From: JBHIAG01 sp046758465
GTDB lineage: Bacteria; Acidobacteriota; Terriglobia; Acidiferrales; 2-02-FULL-67-57
Direction: 5' to 3'
Length of the DNA stretch: 15,509 nt
Assembly: GCA_046758465.1 (NCBI GenBank)
Contig: JBHIAG010000050.1
Location: 1-15,509, forward strand
How positions within the stretch are numbered: position 1 is the first letter of the stretch; each line of letters starts with the position of its first letter. The translations under genes and the position numbers were made by a program. This document shows, one piece after another, positions 1 to 6,378 of this stretch. Under the pieces are notes generated by a model. The model saw only the letters and a program-made list of their open reading frames with translations, ran no database searches and was not told where the DNA came from.

Positions 1-306
1 GAATCCCACCTTCCGCACCACTCCCGCCGTTGGCGGGATTGCGCTGAGCGAGTGCAGCAAGTGAAAGGGCCTTCGTCGTCAGTCCCACCGCACGTGCAAT
101 TTAGCGTCGAGCAAGTCTCAAGTTCCCTTCCAGGTCTTCCGTTCTGCATTTCGGCTTGACGCTGCAACCTGTGCCCCACTACAGTAGCAACAGCTACAGG
201 GTTACTCCTGGGGGCGGGGACCCCAGGGGGCAACTTCGGATTCCTTTTGAATGAGCGCGTCGCGTGGGGTACGGGAGGGCAACCATCGTTGTCGGCGGGA
301 TAAGCG
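1..306. other. Left-edge region without a certain gene
   Basis: No convincing complete gene is visible. A frame open from base 2 ends at TGA 61-63. It has GC-rich third positions and could be the last 20 codons of a gene lying to the left, but it is too short to call. A 7-bp hairpin with a GTT loop (22-38, TCCCGCC/GGCGGGA) sits inside that frame and lacks a T-tract. A second hairpin, CCTGGGG/CCCCAGG with a 7-nt loop, occupies 207-227 in the leader of the following gene. A candidate promoter for that gene is listed separately. Confidence 0.5.
156..185 (+). promoter_or_regulatory. Candidate sigma70-type promoter before the beta-barrel gene
   Basis: TTGACG (156-161) and TACAGT (180-185) are separated by 18 bp. 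The -35 matches the consensus TTGACA at five of six positions; the -10 keeps the conserved first T, the A and the final T of TATAAT. The predicted start near 192 would leave a leader of about 115 nt containing the 207-227 hairpin. The assignment rests on pattern matching only. Confidence 0.35.
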
Positions 307-2499
307 GTGAGGGAGTTTCTGTGCAGGCTGGCGTGGCTCGCGGGTGCCCTCGCGGTGGCGCTCACGGTAGGTCCTGAGGTCGGAGCCTGCCGGCCACCGC
401 AGACCCCAAAAGCGCAAAGCCAGCAACCGCCCCCAGAGGCGCCCAAACCTCCAGCGGCCCCCGAAGCAACCGCGGAAGCGCGTCCCGCGCCGCCGCCTCA
501 GAGCACCGAGCCGGCCTCGCTCGCCGGTGTCGAGCCCGAGCAAGTGTTCCTTGAGTTCAAGTATGCCGTCAACGGGACCGACCTGAACGGCAACAAAGAG
601 CGTTCCTTCCTGAACGAAGGTACCAATCACGTTTTTGAATTCAGCTCCTTCGTGAACCGTAGCTGGGGCATCCGCCGGGTTGAGACCCTGTCGGTATTCC
701 GCTACACGGACGACCCGCGCACCGACCCGGAGCGCAACAGTCTGCAGCGTGCCTACCTGCGGCTGCAGGGGCCTACGTTCGAGGCGGCTCTGGGAGACCA
801 CCTGGCAAGCTACTCGCGCTTCACCTTCAATCAAAACATCAAAGGGCTCAACATCCGCAAAGACCTCCCGTTGGGGAGCGGCCTCCGCCTCACCGGAATC
901 GGGGGTGTGTTCAGCGACCGCTGGGGCTCCCTGTTCCGTGACTTTACGGTTTTCACCGACCCGCGCCAGCCGCCGGATTCTCGGTTTCCCAGCAAGCCCT
1001 ACACGCGGCTGGTGCTGGGCCTGCGGGGTGAGCAGAAGCTGGGCGAAAGCAGCAGCTTCGCCCTCAGCTACTCCCAGGGCAGCGACGTCATCCGCTCGCT
1101 GCCGCGCGAGGCCCAGACCGCGCCCGTCAACAACCAGGTAGTCGGCTTCGACACCAGCATCCAGTTTGGGCGCAATTTTCGCTTTCTGGGGGAAATTGCC
1201 TACAGTCTGACGCAGTTCGACGCTCGCTTCCAGCCGGAAAAGCGCAACGACTACGCGCTGCGGGGTGAGCTGTCGCACCGGTGGCGGCTGTTTAGGTGGC
1301 CGTTGAGCTGGCGCGCCGAATACGCTCTGTTTATGCCCAACTTCTTCTCCGCCAACGCGCGCCAGGTGCAGGATCTCCAAGACGCTTCCGTGCGCGCCAC
1401 ACTCGACCTGACCTCGTCGGTCTCCCTGCAACTGGCCTATCGCCGTACCAACGACAACATTCCCGGCCGTCCGGTGGTTGCCTTGGCCCCCGATCCCACC
1501 ACGGGCGCGATTCGGCCGCGCGCCCTGACCAACGTTGGCAGGGGAATCCTGTGTCGAGCACAGGACACACAGCCGGGAGCGTTTTGCGCGGCCCAGGCAC
1601 CCCTGTCCCAAGATACGCTGTTTGTTTTCGACAGGATCGTAGACGAGGCCGGCAACAAGATGACCGCAGTGGCCCAGCTACCGGAGGGGCGCCTGAGCCT
1701 GCGCCCGCTCCCCTTTTTGCAGGTCGACCTCGGGTACCGCGAGCGCCGGGTCGAGACCAGCAACAAGAACAGCTTCCAAACCAAAGACCCGACCACAGGC
1801 GAGGCGATTCGGAGGCCGCTGTTCCGCGCCCGCATCACCAAAATGCCCTTCGTGGACATCAATCTCTCCACTCGCACCGGTGTCTTTACCCTCAGCTACG
1901 AATACCGGCGCAACCGCGACCCCGTCCGCTGGGAAAACTCTACCTTTACGCATCGCGTGGCCGCCGGCTACAGCGGCTCGTGGTTTTTCGGTGGGTGGAC
2001 AGTGGGCCCGCGCTTCCGCTACGAGACCGAGCGCATCAGTAAGCAACTCGACCTGGAGCCGGTGGATGATCCGGTGAGCCAGACGCGGCTGCAGGATCCC
2101 AACACCGGCCTGCCGCTGGTGGCCAGCCTGAGCGGGGGCGACCAGACCCGCTCCCTGCAGGGCTCACTGGTGGTTGAGTTCCCAAAGTATTTTGCCTTGG
2201 AGGTGTTCTATCGCGAGCTGAACGCCAAGTTGTTGAGCGGCTTTGCGAGCGGCGATTTCTTCCCCGTCCCGAGTGGAGGCTTCAGCCAGACCCTGTTCGG
2301 CAACGGCGGTTTCCGACGGCCCAGTTTCCGCGCCCAACTCACCTACAAAATCCGCAACGACGAGAACCGCTACATCACACTCACCGTGGAGCGGAGCGTT
2401 AACAGTTTTGCCTTGCCCGATCCGCAGAAAGCTGACGAGAGGAGCTTCCGGGAAAATGTCCTCCAGTTGAGTTTTGTGTGGCGCTTGCGTCGCCAGTGA
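307..2499 (+). CDS. Putative outer-membrane beta-barrel protein with proline-rich linker
   Basis: This 730-residue exported protein has no family that I recognise with certainty. Residues 1-27 form a signal peptide with Arg2 and Arg7, a hydrophobic core and VGA before Cys28. Residues 29-68 are a Pro/Ala/Gln-rich linker. From about residue 80 onward the chain is a succession of short segments with alternating polar and hydrophobic or aromatic residues and many Arg/Asn/Asp turns, as in large outer-membrane barrels. The last strand is near LQLSFVWRL, although the terminal residue is Gln rather than the usual Phe or Trp. GTG 307 was chosen because TAA lies in frame at 301-303 and only this start keeps the whole signal peptide. 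No strong ribosome site precedes it. Two cytosine-free alternatives were not found, and the barrel call is inferred from sequence texture. It could be a porin-like channel or a receptor lacking a plug. Confidence 0.65.
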   Translation: MREFLCRLAWLAGALAVALTVGPEVGACRPPQTPKAQSQQPPPEAPKPPAAPEATAEARPAPPPQSTEPASLAGVEPEQVFLEFKYAVNGTDLNGNKERSFLNEGTNHVFEFSSFVNRSWGIRRVETLSVFRYTDDPRTDPERNSLQRAYLRLQGPTFEAALGDHLASYSRFTFNQNIKGLNIRKDLPLGSGLRLTGIGGVFSDRWGSLFRDFTVFTDPRQPPDSRFPSKPYTRLVLGLRGEQKLGESSSFALSYSQGSDVIRSLPREAQTAPVNNQVVGFDTSIQFGRNFRFLGEIAYSLTQFDARFQPEKRNDYALRGELSHRWRLFRWPLSWRAEYALFMPNFFSANARQVQDLQDASVRATLDLTSSVSLQLAYRRTNDNIPGRPVVALAPDPTTGAIRPRALTNVGRGILCRAQDTQPGAFCAAQAPLSQDTLFVFDRIVDEAGNKMTAVAQLPEGRLSLRPLPFLQVDLGYRERRVETSNKNSFQTKDPTTGEAIRRPLFRARITKMPFVDINLSTRTGVFTLSYEYRRNRDPVRWENSTFTHRVAAGYSGSWFFGGWTVGPRFRYETERISKQLDLEPVDDPVSQTRLQDPNTGLPLVASLSGGDQTRSLQGSLVVEFPKYFALEVFYRELNAKLLSGFASGDFFPVPSGGFSQTLFGNGGFRRPSFRAQLTYKIRNDENRYITLTVERSVNSFALPDPQKADERSFRENVLQLSFVWRLRRQ

Positions 2500-2541
2500 A
2501 GACCAGGGCCACGGCCTGAGGTTGCCCGGCGACTCCCCGGA

Positions 2542-2562
2542 GGTTTTTGGGTTCAAAAAACC
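2542..2562 (+). repeat. AT-rich inverted repeat after the beta-barrel gene
   Basis: GGTTTTT (2542-2548) and AAAAACC (2556-2562) can form a 7-bp stem with a 7-nt loop, 43 nt past the barrel gene stop. The stem is too AT-rich for a classical intrinsic terminator, though the T-run follows a short GC-rich segment. It could also be an operator just upstream of the -10-like box at 2573-2578. Confidence 0.35.
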
Positions 2563-2572
2563 ACCGCTGCAT

Positions 2573-2578
2573 GATAAT
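2573..2578 (+). promoter_or_regulatory. -10-like box before the zinc-ribbon gene
   Basis: GATAAT matches TATAAT at five of six positions and lies 19 nt before ATG 2598, which would give a leader of about 13 nt. No good -35 hexamer is seen at 16-18 bp, so this is a weak or activator-dependent promoter if it is real. Confidence 0.35.
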
Positions 2579-2597
2579 ACCCTGTTTGGTGGGCGCG

Positions 2598-2942
2598 ATG
2601 CGGTGGCTGTGTTCTAACTGTGGACGCGCAGTCAGCTTTGCCTTCAGCAATTGTCCCTATTGTCGGCAGGCTGAAAATGCCACCGAGACCCAGGGCGCGG
2701 CGGCCAAGCCTCCCACTCCGACCCCAGCCCAGGCGGCAGCCAGCGGGGAAGCGGCGGTTCGCAAGCTCGTCCCTGGGGCGAGTTCGCAAGCAGCTGCGCC
2801 GCCGCACCGCCCGGCGCGCGAGATGCCCGAACGCCAACGCTACCGCGGCGTCCGCTTGGGGGTCGGTTTGGCCCTCGGGGTAGCAGTAATCCTGCTTCTG
2901 CTAGTCGGGTTTTGGCTCTGGTTGTCGGGAGGGCCGCCGTAG
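2598..2942 (+). CDS. Small zinc-ribbon protein with C-terminal membrane anchor
   Basis: This is a 114-residue protein of unknown function. An N-terminal zinc ribbon is formed by Cys5/Cys8 (CSNC) and Cys19/Cys22 (CPYC), 10 residues apart, typical of a treble-clef or rubredoxin-like knuckle pair. A low-complexity Ala/Pro/Gln linker spans about residues 30-80. One hydrophobic helix at about 85-109 ends four residues from the C-terminus, so the protein looks tail-anchored with its zinc ribbon in the cytoplasm. ATG 2598 was preferred because zinc ribbons of this kind begin directly with the first CXXC, and GGTGGG lies upstream. An in-frame ATG at 2571 would add nine residues but overlaps the -10-like box. 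The linker is rich in GC-biased codons, and the opposite strand shadow is not a gene. The role is unknown; similar short ribbon-plus-helix proteins are common and mostly uncharacterised. Confidence 0.72.
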   Translation: MRWLCSNCGRAVSFAFSNCPYCRQAENATETQGAAAKPPTPTPAQAAASGEAAVRKLVPGASSQAAAPPHRPAREMPERQRYRGVRLGVGLALGVAVILLLLVGFWLWLSGGPP

Positions 2943-3227
2943 CGGTTGTGCCTGGCTCACTGCGCCGTGAGCCAGTGGCGGAACCGCCGTTGTACTCGTT
3001 CAGAATGATGGGTGACACTCAAGAAGGCCAATCCCCGCAGCCTGGGGCAGTTCTGACACCTAACTCTTGATGCTTAGCTGGACTGCCGTTTCTTCTTCTC
3101 TCAGTGCCTGTCTTCCTTCTTGATACCCCCCTTTCCTTACCGTCCCGATTTCTTAAGGCCTTGCAGGGTGCCCAGGGTGCGTTCCTTTCCGGAAAGTGTC
3201 ACTAATCTACTGGACGAGTACACTTCC
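2943..3227. other. Intergenic stretch before ffs
   Basis: No gene is supported here. It holds a 9-bp hairpin just after the preceding stop (2952-2975), a pyrimidine-rich segment (about 3088-3135), a direct repeat of CAGGGTGC (3164-3171 and 3173-3180) and a perfect 12-bp palindrome CTTTCCGGAAAG (3185-3196). An open frame starting at 3120 runs into the SRP RNA gene and is a chance frame. Confidence 0.6.
2952..2975 (+). terminator. Hairpin after the zinc-ribbon gene, possible terminator
   Basis: CTGGCTCAC (2952-2960) pairs perfectly with GTGAGCCAG (2967-2975), giving nine pairs around a 6-nt loop, starting 10 nt past the TAG stop. No uninterrupted T-run follows, so it may be a 3-prime stabilising structure or a Rho-assisted stop rather than an intrinsic terminator. 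Confidence 0.4.
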
Positions 3228-3256
3228 TTGTCAAGCCTGGGGCCGCGTGTTAGGAT
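3228..3256 (+). promoter_or_regulatory. Promoter of ffs (and probably dnaX)
   Basis: TTGTCA (3228-3233) and TAGGAT (3251-3256) are 17 bp apart, the optimal sigma70 spacing. The -35 matches TTGACA at five of six positions and the -10 keeps TA...T. Transcription would begin near 3263, about 13 nt before the mature 5-prime end of the SRP RNA, which implies a short leader that RNase P would remove, as is known for E. coli 4.5S RNA. A 12-bp palindrome lies 31 bp upstream. Confidence 0.6.
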
Positions 3257-3275
3257 GGCGGTGGAGTCGGATTTC

Positions 3276-3386
3276 GGATCAGACTTCGGGCTCTGCGCGA
3301 TCGAGCCTCGCAAACCCCGCCAGGTCCGGAAGGAAGCAACGGTAGCGAGTCACTCGGTGTGCTGTAGAGAACCCGAGGTCTGATCC
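3276..3386 (+). ncRNA. ffs: Signal recognition particle RNA, small bacterial (4.5S-like)
   Basis: This RNA binds Ffh to form the particle that brings membrane and secreted proteins to the translocase. The diagnostic apical segment GCCAGGTCCGGAAGGAAGCA lies at 3319-3338, with its GGAA tetraloop at 3328-3331. The ends form a 15-bp stem: 3276-3290 against 3372-3386, with one G-U pair and otherwise Watson-Crick pairing. The implied length of 111 nt is close to the 114 nt of E. coli 4.5S RNA, and no Alu domain is present. The boundaries are those of the terminal stem and could shift by a few bases. The gene lies 29 nt before dnaX, as in the scr-dnaX order known from Bacillus. Confidence 0.93.
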
Positions 3387-3415
3387 CTCTTCTCCATGAG
3401 GGCGGCGCAGGAGCG

Positions 3416-5077
3416 ATGAGCTACCAGGTAATTGCCCGCAAGTATCGCCCGCAAACCTTCGATGCTATCATCGGCCAGGAACCCATCGTACGGACTCTCA
3501 AGAACGCCCTCGGTGAGGGGCAGGTGGCCCATGCCTATATCTTTTCTGGCATGCGCGGCGTCGGAAAGACCACCACCGCCCGCATCCTCGCCAAAGCCCT
3601 GAACTGCACCCGAGGCCCAACGGTCCAGCCCTGCGGGCAGTGCGACCCCTGCCGCGAGATTGCCGAAAGCCGCGCCGTGGATGTCATTGAAATTGACGCC
3701 GCCTCGAACCGCGGCATCGACGAGATCCGCGAACTACGCGAGAATGTCCGCTACCTGCCCGCCCGCGACCCCTATAAGATCTTCATCATTGACGAAGCCC
3801 ATATGCTTACCCCTGAGGCCTTCAACGCCCTGCTGAAAACGCTGGAGGAGCCTCCGCCGCGCGTGCTGTTTGTCCTTGCGACCACCGAGCCACAGAAGCT
3901 CCCTACCACCATCCGCTCGCGCTGTCAGAGCTTTCACTTCCGCAGCATCGGCTTCACGGAGATTCTGGGCGTGCTCGAGCGGGTGGCGGCTGAAGAAAAG
4001 GTGCGCGTCGAGCCGGAAGCTCTAGCCGTGATGGCGCGCGCAGCCGAAGGCAGCCTCCGCGATGCCCTCTCCATCCTCGACCAGGCCATTGCTTACAGCG
4101 GAGACACCGTTACCGCCGAGCAGGTGCGCGACCTGCTCGGCGTAGTCAGCGAGGAGACACTCGATAGCCTGATGGCTGCCATCGCCGAACGCTCACCCGA
4201 AAAGATCCTCCGCCTGGTGGATGCTCTGGTTCGCGAAGGCCACAACCTGCAACACTTCTGCCGGGAAGCCCTACGCTACATCCGCAACCTCTTGGTGGTG
4301 CGCATCGCGGGGCCCGCCAGTACACTCGCCGAGGCCAGCGCGCGCGAACGTGAGCGGCTGGTGGCTGCTGCCCAGCCCTTTGCGGAGGAAGACTTGCTGC
4401 GCTTTTTCCAGATTCTCCTGCGCACCGAAGGCGACCTGCACTGGTCCCCGCAGCCACGGCTCCACCTGGAACTCAGCCTGCTCAAGATGGTGGAAGCCGA
4501 GCGGCTGGCATCCCTGGAACAGTTGCTGGCTGAATTGAGCGGCAAGCCGGTCGCCGCTACCACAGTCAATCCGGAAAGCCGTCCGGGTGTCGGTTCGCCT
4601 TCCAGCGAAAGCGCTCCTAGGATTCGCAGCCAAGCCTTACCGGCTCCGCCGGCGGAACCTGCTGCAGCGTCCGCCACCGGCCTGACCGCTGAGCAGGTGC
4701 AGCGCATCAAGGCGGCTGTCTATGAGCACTCGAAGTTCCTGGGTTCCTTCGTCGACCAGGTTGCGGACTGGCAGTGGCAGAACCGCGAGCTTGTTCTCTG
4801 GTTCGCTCCGGAAAACCGGACGCTGGCACAGATGCTGGACAGCAAACAGCAAGAAACGCTCGGCCGCATCCTCAGCGAGGTGCTGGGCCAGAAAGCGCGC
4901 GTGACGGTCAAACTCGGCAGGGCCGCGGCGCGCCCGGCCCCGGCCATGCCTGACGTCGAGGCGCGCGCGCGCAACCATCCTGTCGTGCAGGCCCTCTATC
5001 ACCGCCTGGGGGGGAAGCTCCGGGTCGAAGATCTCTCCGGGCGCGGCCATCCCGGCCAGCGAGAAGGTGAGGAATGA
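3416..5077 (+). CDS. dnaX: DNA polymerase III subunit gamma/tau (clamp loader ATPase)
   Basis: This is the AAA+ motor of the clamp loader that places the beta sliding clamp on primed DNA and holds the replisome together. The 553 residues show a Walker A motif GMRGVGKT (45-52), the zinc module Cys64/Cys73/Cys76/Cys79, Walker B IIDEAH (124-129), the SRC motif with the arginine finger (168-170) and sensor 2 GSLRDALS (212-219). Domain III follows to about residue 365. A Pro/Ala/Ser linker (about 385-430) leads to a C-terminal tau-type domain (about 430-505). It is shorter than E. coli tau (643 residues). I saw no A6-G-type slippery site, so a separate gamma product is not indicated. ATG 3416 has AGGAG seven bases upstream. 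The stop overlaps the ybaB start as ATGA, implying translational coupling. Confidence 0.96.
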   Translation: MSYQVIARKYRPQTFDAIIGQEPIVRTLKNALGEGQVAHAYIFSGMRGVGKTTTARILAKALNCTRGPTVQPCGQCDPCREIAESRAVDVIEIDAASNRGIDEIRELRENVRYLPARDPYKIFIIDEAHMLTPEAFNALLKTLEEPPPRVLFVLATTEPQKLPTTIRSRCQSFHFRSIGFTEILGVLERVAAEEKVRVEPEALAVMARAAEGSLRDALSILDQAIAYSGDTVTAEQVRDLLGVVSEETLDSLMAAIAERSPEKILRLVDALVREGHNLQHFCREALRYIRNLLVVRIAGPASTLAEASARERERLVAAAQPFAEEDLLRFFQILLRTEGDLHWSPQPRLHLELSLLKMVEAERLASLEQLLAELSGKPVAATTVNPESRPGVGSPSSESAPRIRSQALPAPPAEPAAASATGLTAEQVQRIKAAVYEHSKFLGSFVDQVADWQWQNRELVLWFAPENRTLAQMLDSKQQETLGRILSEVLGQKARVTVKLGRAAARPAPAMPDVEARARNHPVVQALYHRLGGKLRVEDLSGRGHPGQREGEE

Positions 5078-5382
5078 GAAACCTGCAGCAGATGCTCAGC
5101 CAGGTTCAGAATCTGCAGGAGCAACTCCAGAAACGCCTGGCCCAGATGGTGGTGGAGGCCTCGGCGGGTGGCGGCATGGTGAGCGTGAAGATGAACGGGC
5201 AGAAGCAGCTCGTTGCCCTCCACATCGACCCGGGAGTCTTGGCCAGCGCCGACCGCGAAATGCTCCAGGACCTCATCTTAGCCGCGGTCAACGAGGCCAC
5301 GCGCAAGGTGGACGCTGAACTCACCGACCAGATGAAACAGTTGACCGGCGGACTCCCCTTCAACCTGCCCGGACTGCTCTAA
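5074..5382 (+). CDS. ybaB: YbaB/EbfC family nucleoid-associated DNA-binding protein
   Basis: A 102-residue protein of the YbaB/EbfC family, whose members form dimers that bind DNA and associate with the nucleoid. The N-terminal half is a long helix rich in Gln and Leu (about 1-28). A glycine-rich strand segment, ASAGGGMVSVKMNGQ (about 29-43), is the family hallmark. It is followed by VDAEL and a short hydrophobic tail rich in Gly, Pro and Leu. Length is normal for the family. The ATG overlaps the dnaX stop by 4 nt, and recR starts 3 nt after its stop, reproducing the dnaX-ybaB-recR block found in many bacterial phyla. The gene probably has no promoter of its own. Confidence 0.95.
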   Translation: MRNLQQMLSQVQNLQEQLQKRLAQMVVEASAGGGMVSVKMNGQKQLVALHIDPGVLASADREMLQDLILAAVNEATRKVDAELTDQMKQLTGGLPFNLPGLL

Positions 5383-5385
5383 GCG

Positions 5386-5985
5386 ATGAAGGAATTTGCC
5401 CAACCCATTGCGCGCCTGGTGGAGGAACTGAAGCGCCTGCCCGGTGTTGGCCAGAAGACCGCGCACCGCCTGGCATTTCACATCCTGCGCCAAGCACCCG
5501 AGGAAGGCCTGCGCCTGGCCGACACGATCCGCGACGCCAAGCAGCAGGTGCGCGCCTGCAGCATCTGCAACAACCTCACCGATCAGGACCCCTGCGCCTT
5601 TTGCAGCTCGCCAACCCGCAACCCAAAACTCATCTGCGTGGTCGAGGAGCCGCAGGACATTATCAACCTCGAGCGGACGCGTCAGTTTGGCGGGCTCTAC
5701 CACGTGCTGGGCGGTGTCATCGCTCCCTTGCAGGGTGTCGGGCCCGAGCAGCTCAAGATTAAAGGGCTGCTCGAACGCACCCAGAATGGCGTCGTCGAAG
5801 AAATCATCATTGCCACCAATCCCAATGCCGAAGGCGAAGCCACGGCGCTCTACCTCGCAAAGCTTCTCAAGCCGCTCGGTATCAAGGTCACACGCATTGC
5901 GATGGGCATTCCGGTAGGCAGCGACTTGGAATATGCGGATGAGGTCACCCTGCAACGCGCGCTCGAGGGCCGCCGCGAGATTTGA
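5386..5985 (+). CDS. recR: Recombination protein RecR
   Basis: RecR works with RecO (and RecF) to load RecA onto single-stranded gaps protected by SSB. The 199 residues are full length. They show an N-terminal helix-hairpin-helix, LKRLPGVGQKTA (about 15-26), a four-cysteine zinc finger (Cys58, Cys61, Cys70, Cys73), a Toprim domain (about 81-175) beginning ICVVEEPQD and containing NPNAEGEAT, and the C-terminal RIAMGIPVGSDLEYAD segment typical of the family. ATG 5386 lies 3 nt after the ybaB stop, so ribosomes probably pass from one gene to the next. Its TGA stop overlaps a TTG start candidate of the next gene. Confidence 0.97.
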   Translation: MKEFAQPIARLVEELKRLPGVGQKTAHRLAFHILRQAPEEGLRLADTIRDAKQQVRACSICNNLTDQDPCAFCSSPTRNPKLICVVEEPQDIINLERTRQFGGLYHVLGGVIAPLQGVGPEQLKIKGLLERTQNGVVEEIIIATNPNAEGEATALYLAKLLKPLGIKVTRIAMGIPVGSDLEYADEVTLQRALEGRREI

Positions 5986-6341
5986 GCGGCGCGGCGCACG
6001 GCATACGCGCCGCGGGAGGTGAACCGAGGGCACGGCACACCCTGGCTGACTATATGGCACGCTACGCCCAGGAGCACACCCATCCCTGGAACAAAATTCT
6101 CCACGGCTTCGGCGTCCCGGCGGTGGTGGCTTCCCTCGTCGTGGTCTTCCTCGAGTGGCGCTGGGGGCTGGGTCTGTTCGTGGGAGGCTGGCTGCTGCTG
6201 TTTGTGGGCCACAAGATTGAGGGCAACAAGCCGGCTTTCTTGCACGGCATCGTCTATCTGCTGGTGGGACCCCTGTGGGTGGCCAAGGAACTGGTAGGGG
6301 CTCTGCGAGGGCGCCGCGGCATCAAAGCCTCTTCCCCCTAG
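5982..6341 (+). CDS. DUF962 / Mpo1-like small membrane protein
   Basis: The 119-residue product belongs to the DUF962 (YGL010w/Mpo1-like) family. Yeast Mpo1 is an iron-dependent dioxygenase in fatty-acid alpha-oxidation; the bacterial role is not established. Family hallmarks visible are YAQEHTHPWNKILHGFGVP (about 28-46), with His32, His34 and His41, and GHKIEGNKPAF (76-86), with His77. Hydrophobic segments at about 45-58, 61-76 and 88-105 indicate an integral membrane protein. Start choice: TTG 5982 overlaps the recR stop and includes the TLADYM segment that belongs to the domain. The next candidate, ATG 6054, would cut into the domain. A GGAGGTGA sequence near 6017 sits between them with no usable in-frame start after it, so the start is uncertain. 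It is probably translated as part of the recR operon. Confidence 0.85.
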   Translation: MSGAAHGIRAAGGEPRARHTLADYMARYAQEHTHPWNKILHGFGVPAVVASLVVVFLEWRWGLGLFVGGWLLLFVGHKIEGNKPAFLHGIVYLLVGPLWVAKELVGALRGRRGIKASSP

Positions 6342-6364
6342 CGCTGCCACCCGCCCAATCCTCG

Positions 6365-6370
6365 TATAAT
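6365..6370 (+). promoter_or_regulatory. Perfect TATAAT box 8 nt before a start codon
   Basis: TATAAT at 6365-6370 matches the -10 consensus fully. Transcription would start about 7 nt further on, near 6377-6379, at or just before ATG 6379, predicting a leaderless mRNA. The -35 is poor: CTGCCA (6344-6349) lies only 15 bp upstream. Confidence 0.55.
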
Positions 6371-6378
6371 GCTCTCCG

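Noticed and set aside
2..63. Possible C-terminal 20 codons of a gene entering from the left edge
   Set aside because: Third positions are GC-rich, but the piece is too short and has no recognisable motif. A competing frame stays open to 159, so it was not called.
202..1611. 469-codon open frame on the minus strand opposite the beta-barrel gene
   Set aside because: Its product is Arg/Gly/Ala/Gln-rich without domain features, and it covers the start of a plus-strand gene that has a signal peptide and coherent composition. Long antisense frames are expected in GC-rich coding DNA.
2943..3275. tRNA gene upstream of ffs
   Set aside because: I searched for a cloverleaf with a T-arm GTTC motif and matching acceptor arms and did not find one.
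3120..3383. 87-codon plus-strand frame before dnaX
   Set aside because: It runs across the ffs promoter and almost the whole SRP RNA, which has a clear conserved structure.
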